Under the pieces are notes generated by a model that was not told the DNA's origin, did no database searches, and saw nothing but the letters and a program-made list of their open reading frames with translations. This document shows positions 45,119 to 56,943 of a stretch of 64,000 nt of DNA, one piece after another (the first letter of the stretch is position 1; each line of letters starts with the position of its first letter). Both the position numbers and the translations under genes were made by a program. Origin of the DNA: Datura wrightii (lineage: Eukaryota > Streptophyta > Magnoliopsida > Solanales > Solanaceae); assembly GCA_035772735.1 (NCBI GenBank), contig JASDFA010000027.1, positions 37,678,001 to 37,742,000 on the forward strand, written 5' to 3'.

Positions 45119-45314
45119 CATAGGTTCAGATGTGTCTTATGGAGTCTGCAAGCCACGTTAGGTAGAGTCCTTTTCATGGGTGTGAAACGTGCCACACTCA
45201 TGACGAAGAGGCTACTACGCATTTTTGGAAATATCCCCTTCTTTCACGATCTATGTCATGTGGTCAAAATTTCTTCATCCTTATAATTCGTGCTATTCGC
45301 GATTGCAGAAAATT

Positions 45315-46530
45315 ATGGCTCCCAGAAGGATAAATGGAAGGAGGAACAGAACTGATAAAGGCCACGGGGGTAGCAATGATAATGGGCGTCAGCAAGCCAC
45401 ACCTATGCAGGAGCCCCAGGCACTAGAGCTAGCTGCGCACGCTGAGTTTCGGGTGGCTATTCAAATGTTGGCGCAACCCTTGACCACCTAGGTCAACCAG
45501 CAGGCTATTGCGCATGTTCCACAGAATGGAAATACAGCGGCAGCTGGGATTAGGGACCTTTTAAGGATGAACCCTCCCGATTTCACCGGGGCAAAGGTGG
45601 AAGAGGATCCACACGAGTTCATTGAAGGGATCTTGAAGGTCACTCGGGTGATGCGAGTGACAAATGAGGAGTGCGTGGACTTGGCCTCATATCAGTTAAA
45701 GAAGGTCACCTTTATTTGGTTCAAGCAATGGAGGGATAGCAGGGCAGCGAGAGCGGGTCCTATCAGCTGGGATAAATTCCACATGGCCTTTCTTGATAAG
45801 TTCTTCCCTCGGGAGATGAGGGAATTGAAAGCAACCGAGTTTGTTAACCTCAAGCAGAGAACGATGACGGTGCTAGAATATTCACTTGAATTCACTCGCC
45901 TGTCAAAGTATGCCCCAGAGTTAGTGATGGACCAGAGGGTGCGGGTGAGCAGATTCATGCAGGGAGTAGCTGAGTATCTGGATAAGGATTGCAGAACAGT
46001 CATGCTTCATCAGGATATAGACTACCCACGGATAGTCCTTTATGTCCAACAGATGGAAGCAGCTCATATAAGGCAAAGATAGGCCAAGAGGGCCAGAACT
46101 GATAGCCACAGGTTCTCCCAGTAGAGGCCAGGGGGTGGACCTCACCAGCAATCCCAGCACAAGTCCATTACACCAGCACCATCTTCAGCCAGTACTCCAT
46201 CCAAGCCACAAGACGGTTAGAGGATTCGAGGAGTCAAAATAGTATGCACATAGAGCGCACGTTCCCATCTTATGCTAATTATGGTAAAAATCACCCAGGA
46301 GAATGTTTGGTGGGCTCAGATGCTTGTTTCGGGTGTGGAAAACCCGGACACAGACTCAGGGATTTCCCGCACCTAGGTCAGGGGGTGGTGTAGCCCCCAC
46401 TTCAGCAGCTAGTTCAGCAGTTCCAGTGGCACGTTAGACTCAGCAAGGTGCTTCGACTGGTTCGGCTGGCGGCCAGCGCCAGAACCGGTTTTATGCACTT
46501 GGCTCTCGATAGGAGAAGGATACTTCTCCT
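45315..46530 (+). pseudogene. Element F gag, broken
   Basis: Starts MAPRRINGRRNRTDKG at 45315. TAG at 45489-45491 interrupts LTT.VNQQ. The core then reads FTGAKVEEDPHEFIEGILKVTRVM, WFKQWRDSRAARAGPISWDKFHMAFLDKFFPREMREL and LEYSLEFTRLSKYAPELV. The nucleocapsid knuckle is CFGCGKPGHRLRDF, with the last Cys changed to Phe (46325-46366), so zinc binding would be lost. The tail has further stops. Confidence 0.88.
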
Positions 46531-47099
46531 GATGTAGTTACGGGTATGTTGCGAGTCTTTCATAGTGATGCTTATGCTTTGTTAGATTTAGGAGCCACAC
46601 TTTCTTTTGTGACACCTTACATTGCTACTCACTTTGGAGTCGGTCCTGAAATTTGGTCAGAACCATTTTCTGTATCTATGCTGGTTGGTGATTTCATCAT
46701 AGCGAGGCAAGTATATAGATGTTTCCCCATTACAGTCTTGCATAAGGTTACCTTCGAAGACTTAGTAGAATTGACTATGACCGATTTTGACATTATCTTG
46801 GGCATGGATTAGTTGTTTGCATGTTATGCATCTGTTAACTGTAGAACTCGAGCAGTGGAGTTTCAATTTCCAAGTGAACCAATTTTATAATGGAGGGGTA
46901 GTTCAACGGTACCTGTAGGTCGCTTTATCTCCTATCTCAAGGCCAGGAAAATGATTTCCAAGGATTGTATGTACCATTTGGTTAGGGTTAAGGATGTTAC
47001 GTCCAAGACCCCGGCCATTTAGTCAGTCCCTGTGGTATGTGAATATCCCGAGGCATTTTTAGATGAACTACCAGGTGTTCCTCCCGAGAGGGAGATTGA
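46531..47099 (+). pseudogene. Element F protease and linker, broken
   Basis: Aspartic protease active-site text ALLDLGATLSFVTPYI, then DFDIILGMD and a TAG at about 46810 in place of the usual Trp codon. The linker GRFISYLKARKMISKDCMYHLVRVKD follows. Confidence 0.86.
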
Positions 47100-47900
47100 T
47101 TTTGAGATTGATGTTTTACCCGACATGCAGCCCATATCAATTCTTCCCTACGAATGGCCCCAGTCGAGCTAAAAGAGTTAAAGGAGCAGTTGAAGGATTT
47201 GCTGGATAAGGGTTTCATTAGACTGAGTAAGTCCCCATGGGGTGCCCCGTTGTTGTTCGTCCGGAAGAAAGACGATTCTCTTCGAATGTGTATTGACTAT
47301 AGGCAATTGAACAAGTTCACCATCAAGAATAGATACCCTTTACCCAGGATTGATGACCTATTCGATCAGCTTCAGGGTGCCAAATATTTCTCCAAGATAG
47401 ATCTTAGGTCCGGGTATTACTAGCTCAGGGTTCGGGAGAGCAACATCCCAAAGACTGCTTTTAAAACCCGGTATGGCCATTATGAATTCGTTGTTATGTA
47501 TTTTGGACTAACCAATGCCCTTGCAACTTTAACGGATCTAATGAACAGGGTATTCGAGGCATATCTGGACATGTTCGTGATCGTGTTCATTGATGACATA
47601 TTAATATACTCTAGGAGCAAGGAGGAGCATGTCGCACACCTAAGGGTAGTACTTCAGACCCTCAGGGATAACCAGCTATACACCAAGTTTAGCAAATGTG
47701 AGTTTTGGCTGAAATCAATTGTATTCTTGGGACATGTAGTGTCAAACGAAGGTATAATGGTGGACTCCCAGAAAATAGAGGCAGTAAAGTACTGGCCCAG
47801 ACCAATAAACCCTTTGGAGATCAGGAGTTTTTTGGGCTTAGCAGGTTACTATCGGAGGTTCATAGAAGGTTTCTTATCCATTGTAGCCCCATTGACTAGA
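47100..47900 (+). pseudogene. Element F reverse transcriptase, broken
   Basis: RT from APVELKELKEQLKDLLDKGFIRL through RKKDDSLRMCIDYRQLNKFTIKNRYP and SKIDLRSGYY to the intact catalytic motif VIVFIDDILIYSRS and FLGLAGYYRRFIEGF. TAG at 47421-47423 (Gln expected) and a frame change near 47150 break it. Confidence 0.9.
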
Positions 47901-48330
47901 TTCTAGGAATTGAAGGCCAGATTCACTTCAGCACCGGTATTGACTTTACTGGAGGGTACTGATGGCTTTGTGGTGTATTGTGATGCTTCAAGAGTTTTAC
48001 TAGGATGTATATTGATGCAGCATGGGAAAGTCATAGCATATGCTTCCAGACAGCTAAAGATCCACGAGAAAAATTACCCAACCCATGATCTTGAGTTAGT
48101 CGCGGTGGTATTTGCCTTGAAGATATGGCGACACTACTTGTATGGCGTTCATGTAGATGTATTCACAGACCACAAGAGCTTACAATATGTGTTCACCCAG
48201 AAGGAACTATCTTCGGCAACGGAGGTGGTTGGACCTACTTAAGGATTACGACATGAGTGTCATTTACCACCCGGGTAAGGCCAACGTGGTAGCAGATGCC
48301 CTTAGTAGACTTTCTATGGGAAGTGTGTCA
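47901..48330 (+). pseudogene. Element F RNase H, broken
   Basis: YCDASRVLLGCILMQHGKVIAYASRQLKIHEKNYPTHDLE, DVFTDHKSLQYVF, and, after a frame change near 48220, VVADALSRLSMGSVSH. This is the domain that is missing from element D. Confidence 0.88.
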
Positions 48331-49895
48331 CATGTGAGTGAAGACAAGAAGGAGCTAGTAAAGAAGGTACATCGACTTGCATGGTTGGGAGTTAGGTTAG
48401 TTGGTTCGACCGATGGTGGGGTGGTAGTTCAGAATGGGTCAGAGTCATCCCTGGTAATGGAGGTGAAGGCTAAGCAAGATGAAGATCCAATAATGGTAAA
48501 GTTGAAAGAATCCGTTCAAAGTCAGAAGGTATAAGTCTTCTCCAAAGGGGGAGATGGTGTGCTTCAGTACCAGAGTCGCTTATGTGTTTAGAACGTGGGG
48601 GATTTGAGGAGTCGGATGTTGCATGAGGCTCACGAAACCAGATATTCTATCCATCCAAGTGCCACCAAAATGTATCATGACTTGTGGGAAATCTACTGGT
48701 GGAGTGGCATGAAGAGGGATATTGCAGAATTCGTAGCCAGGTGCCCGAATTGCCAGCAAGTAAAAGTCGAGCATCAAAGACCAGGGGGGTACTCCAAGGT
48801 ATCAGCATTCCTACTTGGAAGTGAGAAGAGATAAATATGGACTTTGTAATAGGTTTACCCCGCACTCGTAGACAGTATGACTCCATTTGGGTTGTGGTCG
48901 ACAGGTTGACCAAAGTTGCTCATTTCCTACCGGTCAAAACCATCGATTCAGCAGAAGATTATGCAAATTTGTACATCCGAGAGTTGGTTAGATTGCATGG
49001 CATGCCCTTGTCCGTTATATCAGATAGAGGTACTCAATTCACCTCCCAGTTCTGGAGATCTTTTCAAAAGGGACTTGGCACCTAGGTCAATCTTAGCACG
49101 ACATTTCATCCGCAAACAGATGGTCAGGCAGCACGGACTATCCATACTCTTGAGGACATGTTGAGAGCTTGTGTCATTGACTTCAAGGGTAGTTGGGACG
49201 AGCATTTGCCTCTTATTGAGTTTGTCTACAACAACAGTTATCACTCCAGCATCCAAATGGCATCATTCGAGGCTCTTTACGGGCGAAGGTGTAGATCGCC
49301 TATTGGGTGGTTTGAAGTCGGTGAGGCTTCGTTAGTGGGTCCAAATTCAGTCCATGAGGCTATGGAGAAAGTTCAGTTTATAAGAGGAAGGCTGAAAATG
49401 ACTCAAAGTCGCCAAAATTCATATGCGGATGTGAGGAGAAGGGAGCTTGAGTTTGAGATCAATGATTGGGTGTTTCTAAAGGTATCTCCCATGAAGGGAC
49501 TGATGAGATTTGGAAAGAAAGGAAAACTCAGCCCTCGCTATATTGGCCCCTACCGGATTGTGAGATGAGTGGGTAAGGTAACTTATGAGTTAGAGTTACC
49601 TTCAGAGTTGGCTTCAGTTCATCCCGTATTTCACGTATCGCTCTTGAAAAAGTGCATGGGAGATCCAACCTTGGTGGTTCTGGTGGAAAGTGTTGGCTTG
49701 AAGGATAGCCTCAATTATGAAGAAATTCCTGCTACAATCTTGGATCGTCAGGTTCGAAGGCTAAGGAAAAAGGAAGTAGATTCAGTAAAGGTGTTATGGA
49801 GAAATCAGCATGTTGAGGGAGCTACGTGGGAAGCTGAAGCGGATATGATGGCTAAATACCCCCACTTATTCCCTACTAGCCCAGTTTCAGTTTGA
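48331..49895 (+). pseudogene. Element F integrase with chromodomain, broken
   Basis: HHCC region (HETRYSIHPSATKMYHDLWEIYW ... CPNCQQ) and DDE core with MDFVIGLPRTRRQYDSIWVVVD and SVISDRGTQFTSQFW. The third catalytic position reads TDGQAART, so Glu is Ala (49131-49133). C-terminal module KGKLSPRYIGPYRIV, then VHPVFHVSLLKKCM. The chromodomain reads YEEIPATILDRQVRRLRKKEVDSVKVLWRNQHVEGATWEAEADM. TAG at 49083-49085 and a TGA near 49566 interrupt it. Confidence 0.9.
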
Positions 49896-50127
49896 AGTAT
49901 CAGTTTTTTCCCTAAACCTCTAATCAGTTTTCCATGTTTCGTTCATGTGTGCAAGTTTGTTTTATGATATGATATATGTATGTGATGTCTGAATTCAGTC
50001 CCTCTATGTATTTCTTTTCGGGGTTAGTCATTCTGTCAGATTTCGGCTTAAATGATCAATATTTGCAAATGGTAATTGTATGCTTCTGTTTGCTGTTTGT
50101 TTCCTACATTCGAGGATGAATATTTCC
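49896..50127 (+). other. Element F 3' untranslated region
   Basis: Non-coding stretch between integrase stop and PPT, with 'cattcgaggatgaatatttcc', the counterpart of B's pre-PPT text. Confidence 0.6.
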
Positions 50128-50140
50128 AAGGGGGAGATAT
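50128..50140 (+). promoter_or_regulatory. Element F polypurine tract
   Basis: AAGGGGGAGATAT directly before the LTR start TGTAACACCCC. Confidence 0.85.
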
Positions 50141-52265
50141 TGTAACACCCCAAAAAGGCCTACGAATAAACTTGGGAGTTGAAGTTGAAAACTGCAGAAA
50201 ACCTGGATTTTGCACCAGTACGACTCGAGGTACAAATCGTGGTGAGGACCTACGACACGTGACTCGAGTCTTGATGAGTTCGGGAGCCTAAGGTCATACC
50301 ATGAGTAGTCATACGAGTCATGGCATGTGGGTACGACTAGTGGTTAGGAGTCATGGTGAATTTCTCAATGGTGCCAGAGTGAGTTGTCACGGGTCATGGT
50401 ACAACTCGTAGGATATAGCAACAAGTCATGATGAGGAGTTGTGGTTAAGTTGTATTTGGTATGGGTGGATGGTACCACGACTGGCAGTACGGCCCATAGG
50501 ATGGTACTACGAGTCGTGGTGTGCGAGTCGTGGCCAGAATTAGAAGATTGAAAAGTGGTGAGGTGACCACGAGAGATGACCACAACAGGGCCAGACCTGT
50601 TTTTCAGAGAAATTTTATTAAGGGCAATTTTGACTTTTTCACTCTTTTGGACCCTAAACCACGTCGTTTTGAGGTTGGGACAAGGTCTTTTAGGGAGGAA
50701 AAACTCATACTAAGTCTCATTTGGCATTTGCAAGAACTGGAAAAGGTAGCAGGAGGAGATTCAAGTGTGCTTCAATTCTTTAAGTTTTCACCTAGGATTT
50801 TTCAAGAGAGTTAAGAATCATGTAATTAGGTATGTGGGGTTTTGAAAGGGTAGTTTAGTCCCTACCCATGCCCAACTTCTCCCTAATTCTATGTTTAAGT
50901 TACCAACTTTTGATGGGTTATAACCAAATGCATATTTCCTCAAAAATCGATATGAGCATGTTGTAGTATGTCTAAAATCATGGATTTGAATTTATTGGGC
51001 TGTTTTCACTTATTTTATTCATTATTTGATTATTAAATCCCTAAAAGCACATGTGCCCAAATCATGGGGTTTTTAGTGAAATTCATGGTTATGGTGATTT
51101 GTCAAACATGATATGAACTCTTGAGTTAAGCATGTTTTCAATTACTCATGTTATTATGATCATGTTTCCTATAAATTTAAACATTTCAAGTATGATTGAA
51201 ATTATGGACAATGCCCACATGTCGCTTGTGATTTTTGAACTATGATTTTTGGTCGATTCACGGGTCCAATTCCATGGCTAGTATTACAAATTCTCAAGCA
51301 TGATATGTTTCTCACGATTTAACTAGCCATGCATGTCATGTATGAATTTCTATGAGCACGTTGCATGTTTTGGGAGTAGTACTTAACACCGAGTAGGTTC
51401 GGGGCATAGGTTATGCCCCGAATCTCAGAACTACATGCCACCATAGGTTATGCTGGGACCTCCTCATTGACTGTCCCCTATGCTGTACGGAGCCTTCATG
51501 AGTGATATCACTCCTTTCATGATTCATAGCCTTGGCAAGGTATGGATGACCTCCCGGCTTGGTTTACAGGTCGGGCTCTATGTGTGCTCATATGGGGTAT
51601 GTCAGTTATAGAAATCTACCATTGTTCCTCATGGTTTTAATGTATGCATGACTATGTTCTTTTGGCTCAAGTTATGTTTTATCCAATGTTTTCCTCACAT
51701 GTCATGACTAAGATAGGTTTACGAATAATTTGGAAGTATTGAGCCTTATGACATACTTATGATTTCAGTTATGATCATGATGTCCCACTCCTATAACTTT
51801 TATGTTTTTAAGCATTGTTTTACCTTACATACTCAGTACCTTCCAAGTACTGACCCACATATTTTCAGGATTCAGTTCGCAGGTTCAGCATCGTCCCTAG
51901 CTTGCTCTCAGTTCTGCTCTCAGCTTCAGTGGTGAGTCCTCATGATTCGAGGGCTTTATGTTCGGACCATGTTTGTCTTTTTTTTTCAGAATGTTGGGGT
52001 TATTTGGGGTCTTGTCCCTTTAACCCGTCTATTATGAATAGAGGCTTTCAGACCTATGTGTAGTATTCAGCCGTTTATGTTTGGATCTTGTATTGTTGTT
52101 TCTTATATCTCATGTTACGATTTTCAGTTAGTTCATGACTATTAAGTTAAGTTTTCCGCCTTATGTGAATGAATTAGATATATGCTTATGTCATGGGTCG
52201 ACTTGGAGCCTCTCGGGGTTCCTTGTCCCGTGTCTATGATCCGGGTGTACTCTCAGGTCGTGACA
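50141..52265 (+). repeat. Element F 3' LTR
   Basis: 2125 bp, TGTAACACCCC...CAGGTCGTGACA. Copy of 42948-45102, with the palindromic array at 50218-50560. Confidence 0.92.
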
Positions 52266-53153
52266 TATCCCAATTGAAATTAATGAAAACCAACATGAAA
52301 ATTTATTCATATTCAAAGATCTCAGGGCTAAACTGATAAGAAAATTATGGGAGTATATTGGAGGACACAAGGGAAGGACAATTCCCTTGTTGGATTCCCA
52401 CATACCTGAATAAAAGTTTCCTGAAGAAGAAGACCTGAACTGCTGCGATGAAGGAAGAGCCTAAGCCTTCTAGAGAGCTTCTTGAGAGAACTTTCAATAA
52501 GTTTCTGAGAGTAAACGTGAGAATGAGGGGAGGAACCATCCAAACCCTCTAATAAGTCTGAATTTAGGTCCAAAACGACGTAGTTTTAAAGCTTAGGAGA
52601 ATAGAAAATTACTAAATAGCCCTTAGAAAAAGGCTGGGAAAAACTGCCAAGTGACCTTAACGGGTGACCTAGTAATTCGTGGTGGCTGACCACGACTTGT
52701 GGTCACACCCGTTGAGTACAATGCTCGGATTCCCTTGTAGGTCGCCACGAGGGACCTAATGAGTCGTGGTCACTGACCACAACTCATGGTCACCAGTCGT
52801 GGACCTTATTGCCTCACTTCTGAAGTTCTATGCAAGGCTTGACCATGAGTCACCTAACGAGTCATTGCCACTGATGACGACTCATGGTGACACTCGTTAG
52901 ATGCACTGCCTAACAACTGACTAGGGCTGATAACGGGGGGACACAACAAGTTGTTACAGGTGACCAGGACTTATGGTCACCATCCGTCAAGTACACTACT
53001 TCTCACTTCACACTTCTAATTCCTCCTTCCCATGACTGCTCGTTAGGTCTCACAACGACTCGTCAGGTGGGTCGTCTTGAGATATTTTCTACAGATTTCT
53101 GAATTTTCTGATTTAAATCTCAGATCTAGTCTTTGAGTTTTCGGGTTATTACA
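52266..53153 (-). repeat. Solo LTR E, right part
   Basis: Continues E after F (TATCC duplication 52266-52270). It aligns loosely with D LTR text ('gattcccacatacctg', 'aaaatactaaatagccc'). Where D has the CAACGG array, this copy has a different palindromic array (52660-53085) of gactcgtggtcac / gtgaccacgac type. Confidence 0.8.
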
Positions 53154-53158
53154 TTCTT

Positions 53159-54049
53159 TTCCTTAGCATCCCTTAAAGACCCATAAGTCCTAAAATATAG
53201 AGCAGTTGTATAGGAAAACAAAAATAATTTCAGAAAACAGTAACTGCAAGAACAACAAAATGACTTTCAAACTTGAAAAATGACCCTGAATAGCTTTTAC
53301 AGCGAGTTGATTTCCAATAAGAGAACTTATTTCTTTTCAATCCATTTAAAGTTGTAGATACAATTATTATTGAAGAATGTAAAAAATATGAAGGCGACAT
53401 AAATGCCATTAATGATTAAAGTGGTACAAAATGATATAATGGCAATGTCAAACCTCTTCAATGAAATTAAATAAATCTTGCAAAGCGATAAGATGGCTTC
53501 AGGTTCAGTTGTTGATCCTCTTATAGTATGTGTTTTTCCACTACTTGTCTAACCATATGCAAATCAGTCCTGTAAAAGAAGATAAGTAAGTTGATTAGTA
53601 GTTTAAAAGATATATTTCCTTTTATAAAGTTAGGTAATATTATTAAAGCTAGTACCAAGAAGGTACTACAAGAGCCAGAGAAAAGGATTTCTATTTTTTA
53701 GACAAGAAAATAGATTTTGTATATATAAATCATCAACACAAATGTGCTGGAGATCAGAATTTACATTAGTGATCCATAAGATACAAAAGAGTGAAAACCA
53801 TAAGTGATTTCTTCCCGCTCATGCTCTCAAACCACTGTGCAAAGGGAGTGCGAGTATGCTATAGTTTGTAAATAGTAACTTCTATTATGTGTTGGTAATC
53901 GATACTTGGTGGTTGTTATTGGTTTAATATTTTGATTTTTGATCCTAAAATAGCTAGATTTCTCTATTTGGTGATCAGTAAATTGATATATTGGTTAGTT
54001 GGTCTCACTTATTCAAGATATTTATCTTGATATTTTTCTATATTTCAGA
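53159..54049 (+). other. CACTA transposase gene intron sequence
   Basis: AT-rich, no coding similarity. It ends in a T-rich tract and acceptor ATATTTCAG|AAAAAATTT that opens the next exon piece. Confidence 0.5.
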
Positions 54050-55160
54050 AAAAATTTAATAGTGATAACATGAATGATCAAAGAGATCATGTTTTGCAAC
54101 ATATGAGAAAGCTTTGGAATAATTGAAGAGGATCATTGCACAAGAAAGTTAAATCTAAGTCATTGCAAGAGGTTCTAAAATATGTTCCAAGAGGAGTAGA
54201 CAAAAGTGATTGGGAATGGTTGGTCAAGGGGCATTTTTTATCTAACGAATTTAAGGTACTATTTCATAGCTATTACATAATACAAATTTATTTCAAGTTT
54301 CATGTGATTACTCTTCTAGAATAATATATGGTAGGGCCAAATTTCTTTCAAAATATTTTTGATGTCTTCTTTTCACAAGACCCATGAAATAAAGTTGCAG
54401 TGGTGTTTTGTATACTTCTTTTTCTTTGTTTACTTTCTTCCTATCCAGCTTAAAAATTAATATTTAAAATAAAACTATTAGACTAGCTTGTAATAATTTC
54501 AGTGTTGTGTTGTTAATATAGGAAGTAAGTACAAGAAATTCAATCAATAGGTCTAAATTGAGTATGCCTTATCGTACGGGTAGCAAGATAATTAGAAAGA
54601 TTATATACGAACTAGTAAGTAAATTGTAAATCCTACAAGGAAACATCCTTTTTGTATAAAATATTTATGTGACTTATTATTTCGATTACGAAGGGAGGCA
54701 AATATGGTAATCCACCAGACATGGCAACTATTTTCTTTGAAACTCGTAAGAAGGATAAGAAGCTTGTCGAACCTGAAACCATTGCAAAATATGTATGTCT
54801 ATTGATATATTTCATTTAACATCCTCTTAATTAGTGTATTGCAATATTTTGAAGATTCTTGTATTTTATAGGATGAAATCCAAGAGCTGGTACAATCTGA
54901 ATCATCTCTTACTCATATTGAGGTAGTGGAAAGGTATTTTGGACCTCAATGCAAAAGTCATGCAATTGGATTTGGGGGTGGAATAGCTGCTAAGGAGTTG
55001 AAAGGCAGTACCACCTCAAAGGCTGTATTATTGGAAGAGATGAAAGCAACTCAAAAATAAAAGGAATCACTACAAGAGCGCATGGATATTCTAGAGAGTA
55101 AATATGAATGACTTGAAAGTCTAGTGGTTAGTCAGCCGTCATCACCTCTACCAGGTTAGA
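54050..55160 (+). pseudogene. CACTA element Transposase_24 gene, 3' part, broken
   Basis: Four exon-like pieces with good splice signals. 54050-54255 reads KKFNSDNMNDQRDHVLQHMRKLWNN, stop, then RGSLHKKVKSKSLQEVLKYVPRGVDKSDWEWLVKGHFLSNEFK. About 54530-54615 reads NRSKLSMPYRTGSKIIRKIIYEL, then GT. About 54693-54795 reads GGKYGNPPDMATIFFETRKKDKKLVEPETIAKY. 54872-55157 reads DEIQELVQSESSLTHIEVVERYFGPQCKSHAIGFGGG plus a coiled-coil-like Glu/Lys tail with two stops. Exon order matches the Ptta/En/Spm protein that starts at 38.4 kb. Nonsense codons make it a pseudogene. Confidence 0.72.
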
Positions 55161-55617
55161 AAATTTTCTATCAGTTGTAGTCTGTTTTGCTATTATATTC
55201 TGATCTAGAGTCTAGAGAGTTTTTCATTTCCGCTCCTCTCTCCCTCCTCCTCTTCTTGCGTTCAACTATTGATGCTACTTCTTCTTCGCGTATATCTAGT
55301 TTCTAATTTCTGGGAGATAGTCACTGTGGAGGCTATGAAAGTTACAACTTTTAATGATAATGATAATGTATTTCAACTTAAAGAAAACACTATGCACCTG
55401 GTAACCAAATACAACTAAACTAATCAACATAGAACTACTTTATTAATATTATTAGAAACTGTGTCTTAAGATTGCCATTCAACAGACTTCTCTCATAGAA
55501 TTTTACTCCAGTTACATAAAAGAAGAGAATTAGGGAATAGAAAAGGAAAGGAAAACAATTGAATGAGATCTCATTGTTTTATTTGTACTTTTAAATGTAA
55601 ATTTTTTAGTATTCCAT

Positions 55618-55689
<72 letters not shown>

Positions 55690-56640
55690 AAGAAATTTCT
55701 CTACTGCACTCTTTTTGATCCACTCAATCTTCAAGAAAGCTGCTTTTAGTTTATTGTTGTCTATTTGTTGATGAATTTCAGAAAAAAAAGTATGAAAAGT
55801 AAAACAATAATGAAACAAGAAAATCTAGCCATGCCATGTGAATGATGTCATATTGTCAGGAAAAGAACTGATTAGCTATTACATGAAAACTTAATTTTTT
55901 GGCTAAGCAAGTGAAATATATTACCTTTGGTTGTACCTTTTTGAAATTTGGCATACCCTCGAGAGCTTCTGCCACTACCTTGTGATGATCCAATAATTTT
56001 TGTGAAGTTATCTTTTTCCTATATATCATGGAATCTCCTTTGGTTGGTCTTCTTTTTTGATTTGAAATTCTTAATATGCTATATGTTTTGATGGAAGATA
56101 GTGTAAAGAATAGTTGGTTCGAAAATAAGTCATCGTTTTCTTCCTAACTAAATGCATGATTTATTTACTCCAATTGTTTAGCTATTTCAGTGATTAATTA
56201 TTTTATTTAACTAAGGAATTGGCTAGCAACAGACATTCATATATTAAACTAATATGAAATTGTTCTTTTAACAGATCAAGAATTTGAAGTTTGAAGAACA
56301 TATGTCGTTGAGCAAGTTGAAGAGCAATTTTTTAATTATTTTTTTAGTGGTAGTGCAGATATATTTTTTATACATATGCTACAATTTGATTTTCTCAATT
56401 TTTAGGATTATTTGATATGTCGAACATATATGTTTTTCAGTAACTAATTTGATTTCAGTTCTTCGTAATTAATAATGAATTTTTATATGAATATCAATTA
56501 TTTGGTATATTATCGGTTGCATGTGAAAGCATATGAAATAATATTACTTCGGCACCACAGAAAAATTATAAATTATATAATTATATGATTATATATTTTA
56601 ATCAAAATTTGCAAATGAAAATTTGGTTGCTAAAAGTTTT
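55161..56640. other. CACTA element 3' non-coding DNA
   Basis: AT-rich with the CT/AT microsatellite at 55624-55686. No coding similarity recognised. Confidence 0.5.
55624..55686. repeat. Compound microsatellite (TC)n-(AT)n
   Basis: About 13 TC units followed directly by 18 AT units. ORFs reading through it are low complexity. Confidence 0.95.
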
Positions 56641-56943
56641 GTAATCAACGAAAGGAATTTCAGTCGTTAAAAGTTCTTATAACGACCGAAATTTGTTGTT
56701 TTATTTCAAGTTTTAACGATCAGGGGACCATCAATAAAGGGGCATTCGATCGTTGTAAGTAAGTGTAACGACCGGAATAATTGTTGTCGCGAAAAGATGT
56801 TTAACAACTGGCTTTATAGTCCGGTCTTTAAGTTTAACGTCGAAGCTTTTAGTAACCAGTGACAACTATTTTTTACCCTGTCGTTATTGAGTTATAGCGA
56901 CCGAATTTGAGCTTTTTATGATCCGATATCCTCTTACTAATAA
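56641..56943. repeat. CACTA subterminal repeats (AACGACCGAAAT)
   Basis: Direct copies at 56681-56695, 56767-56775 and 56896-56908 and an inverted copy at 56656-56668 (aatttcagtcgtt), with weaker ones between. Clusters of short motifs just inside the ends are the transposase binding regions of CACTA elements (family knowledge). Confidence 0.65.

Larger units (their letters stand above)
42948..52265 (+). mobile_element. Element F: chromovirus (Ty3/gypsy) in solo LTR E
   Basis: Plus-strand order: LTR 42948-45102, PBS 45107-45118, gag, PR, RT, RNase H, integrase with chromodomain to 49895, PPT 50128-50140, LTR 50141-52265. Target duplication TATCT/TATCC (one mismatch). The LTRs differ at roughly one base in eight over their first 220 bp by eye. 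All domains are present in order, but stops (45489, 46810, 47421, 49083) and frameshifts break the polyprotein, and the integrase Glu is lost. Confidence 0.92.
41341..53153 (-). mobile_element. Solo LTR E (element D family), interrupted by element F
   Basis: Starts TGTCATGCCCATAGCC (compare D LTR at 16397) and ends ...CGGGTTATTACA at 53153, flanked by an exact TTCTT duplication (41336-41340 and 53154-53158). Without F it is about 2.5 kb, the length of a D LTR, and no internal domain is present. It is therefore the product of LTR-LTR recombination. It lies in an intron-like part of the CACTA transposase gene. Confidence 0.88.

Noticed and set aside
55606..55818. 70-codon minus-strand ORF across the microsatellite
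   Set aside because: Consists largely of repeated dipeptides from the (TC)n-(AT)n tract.
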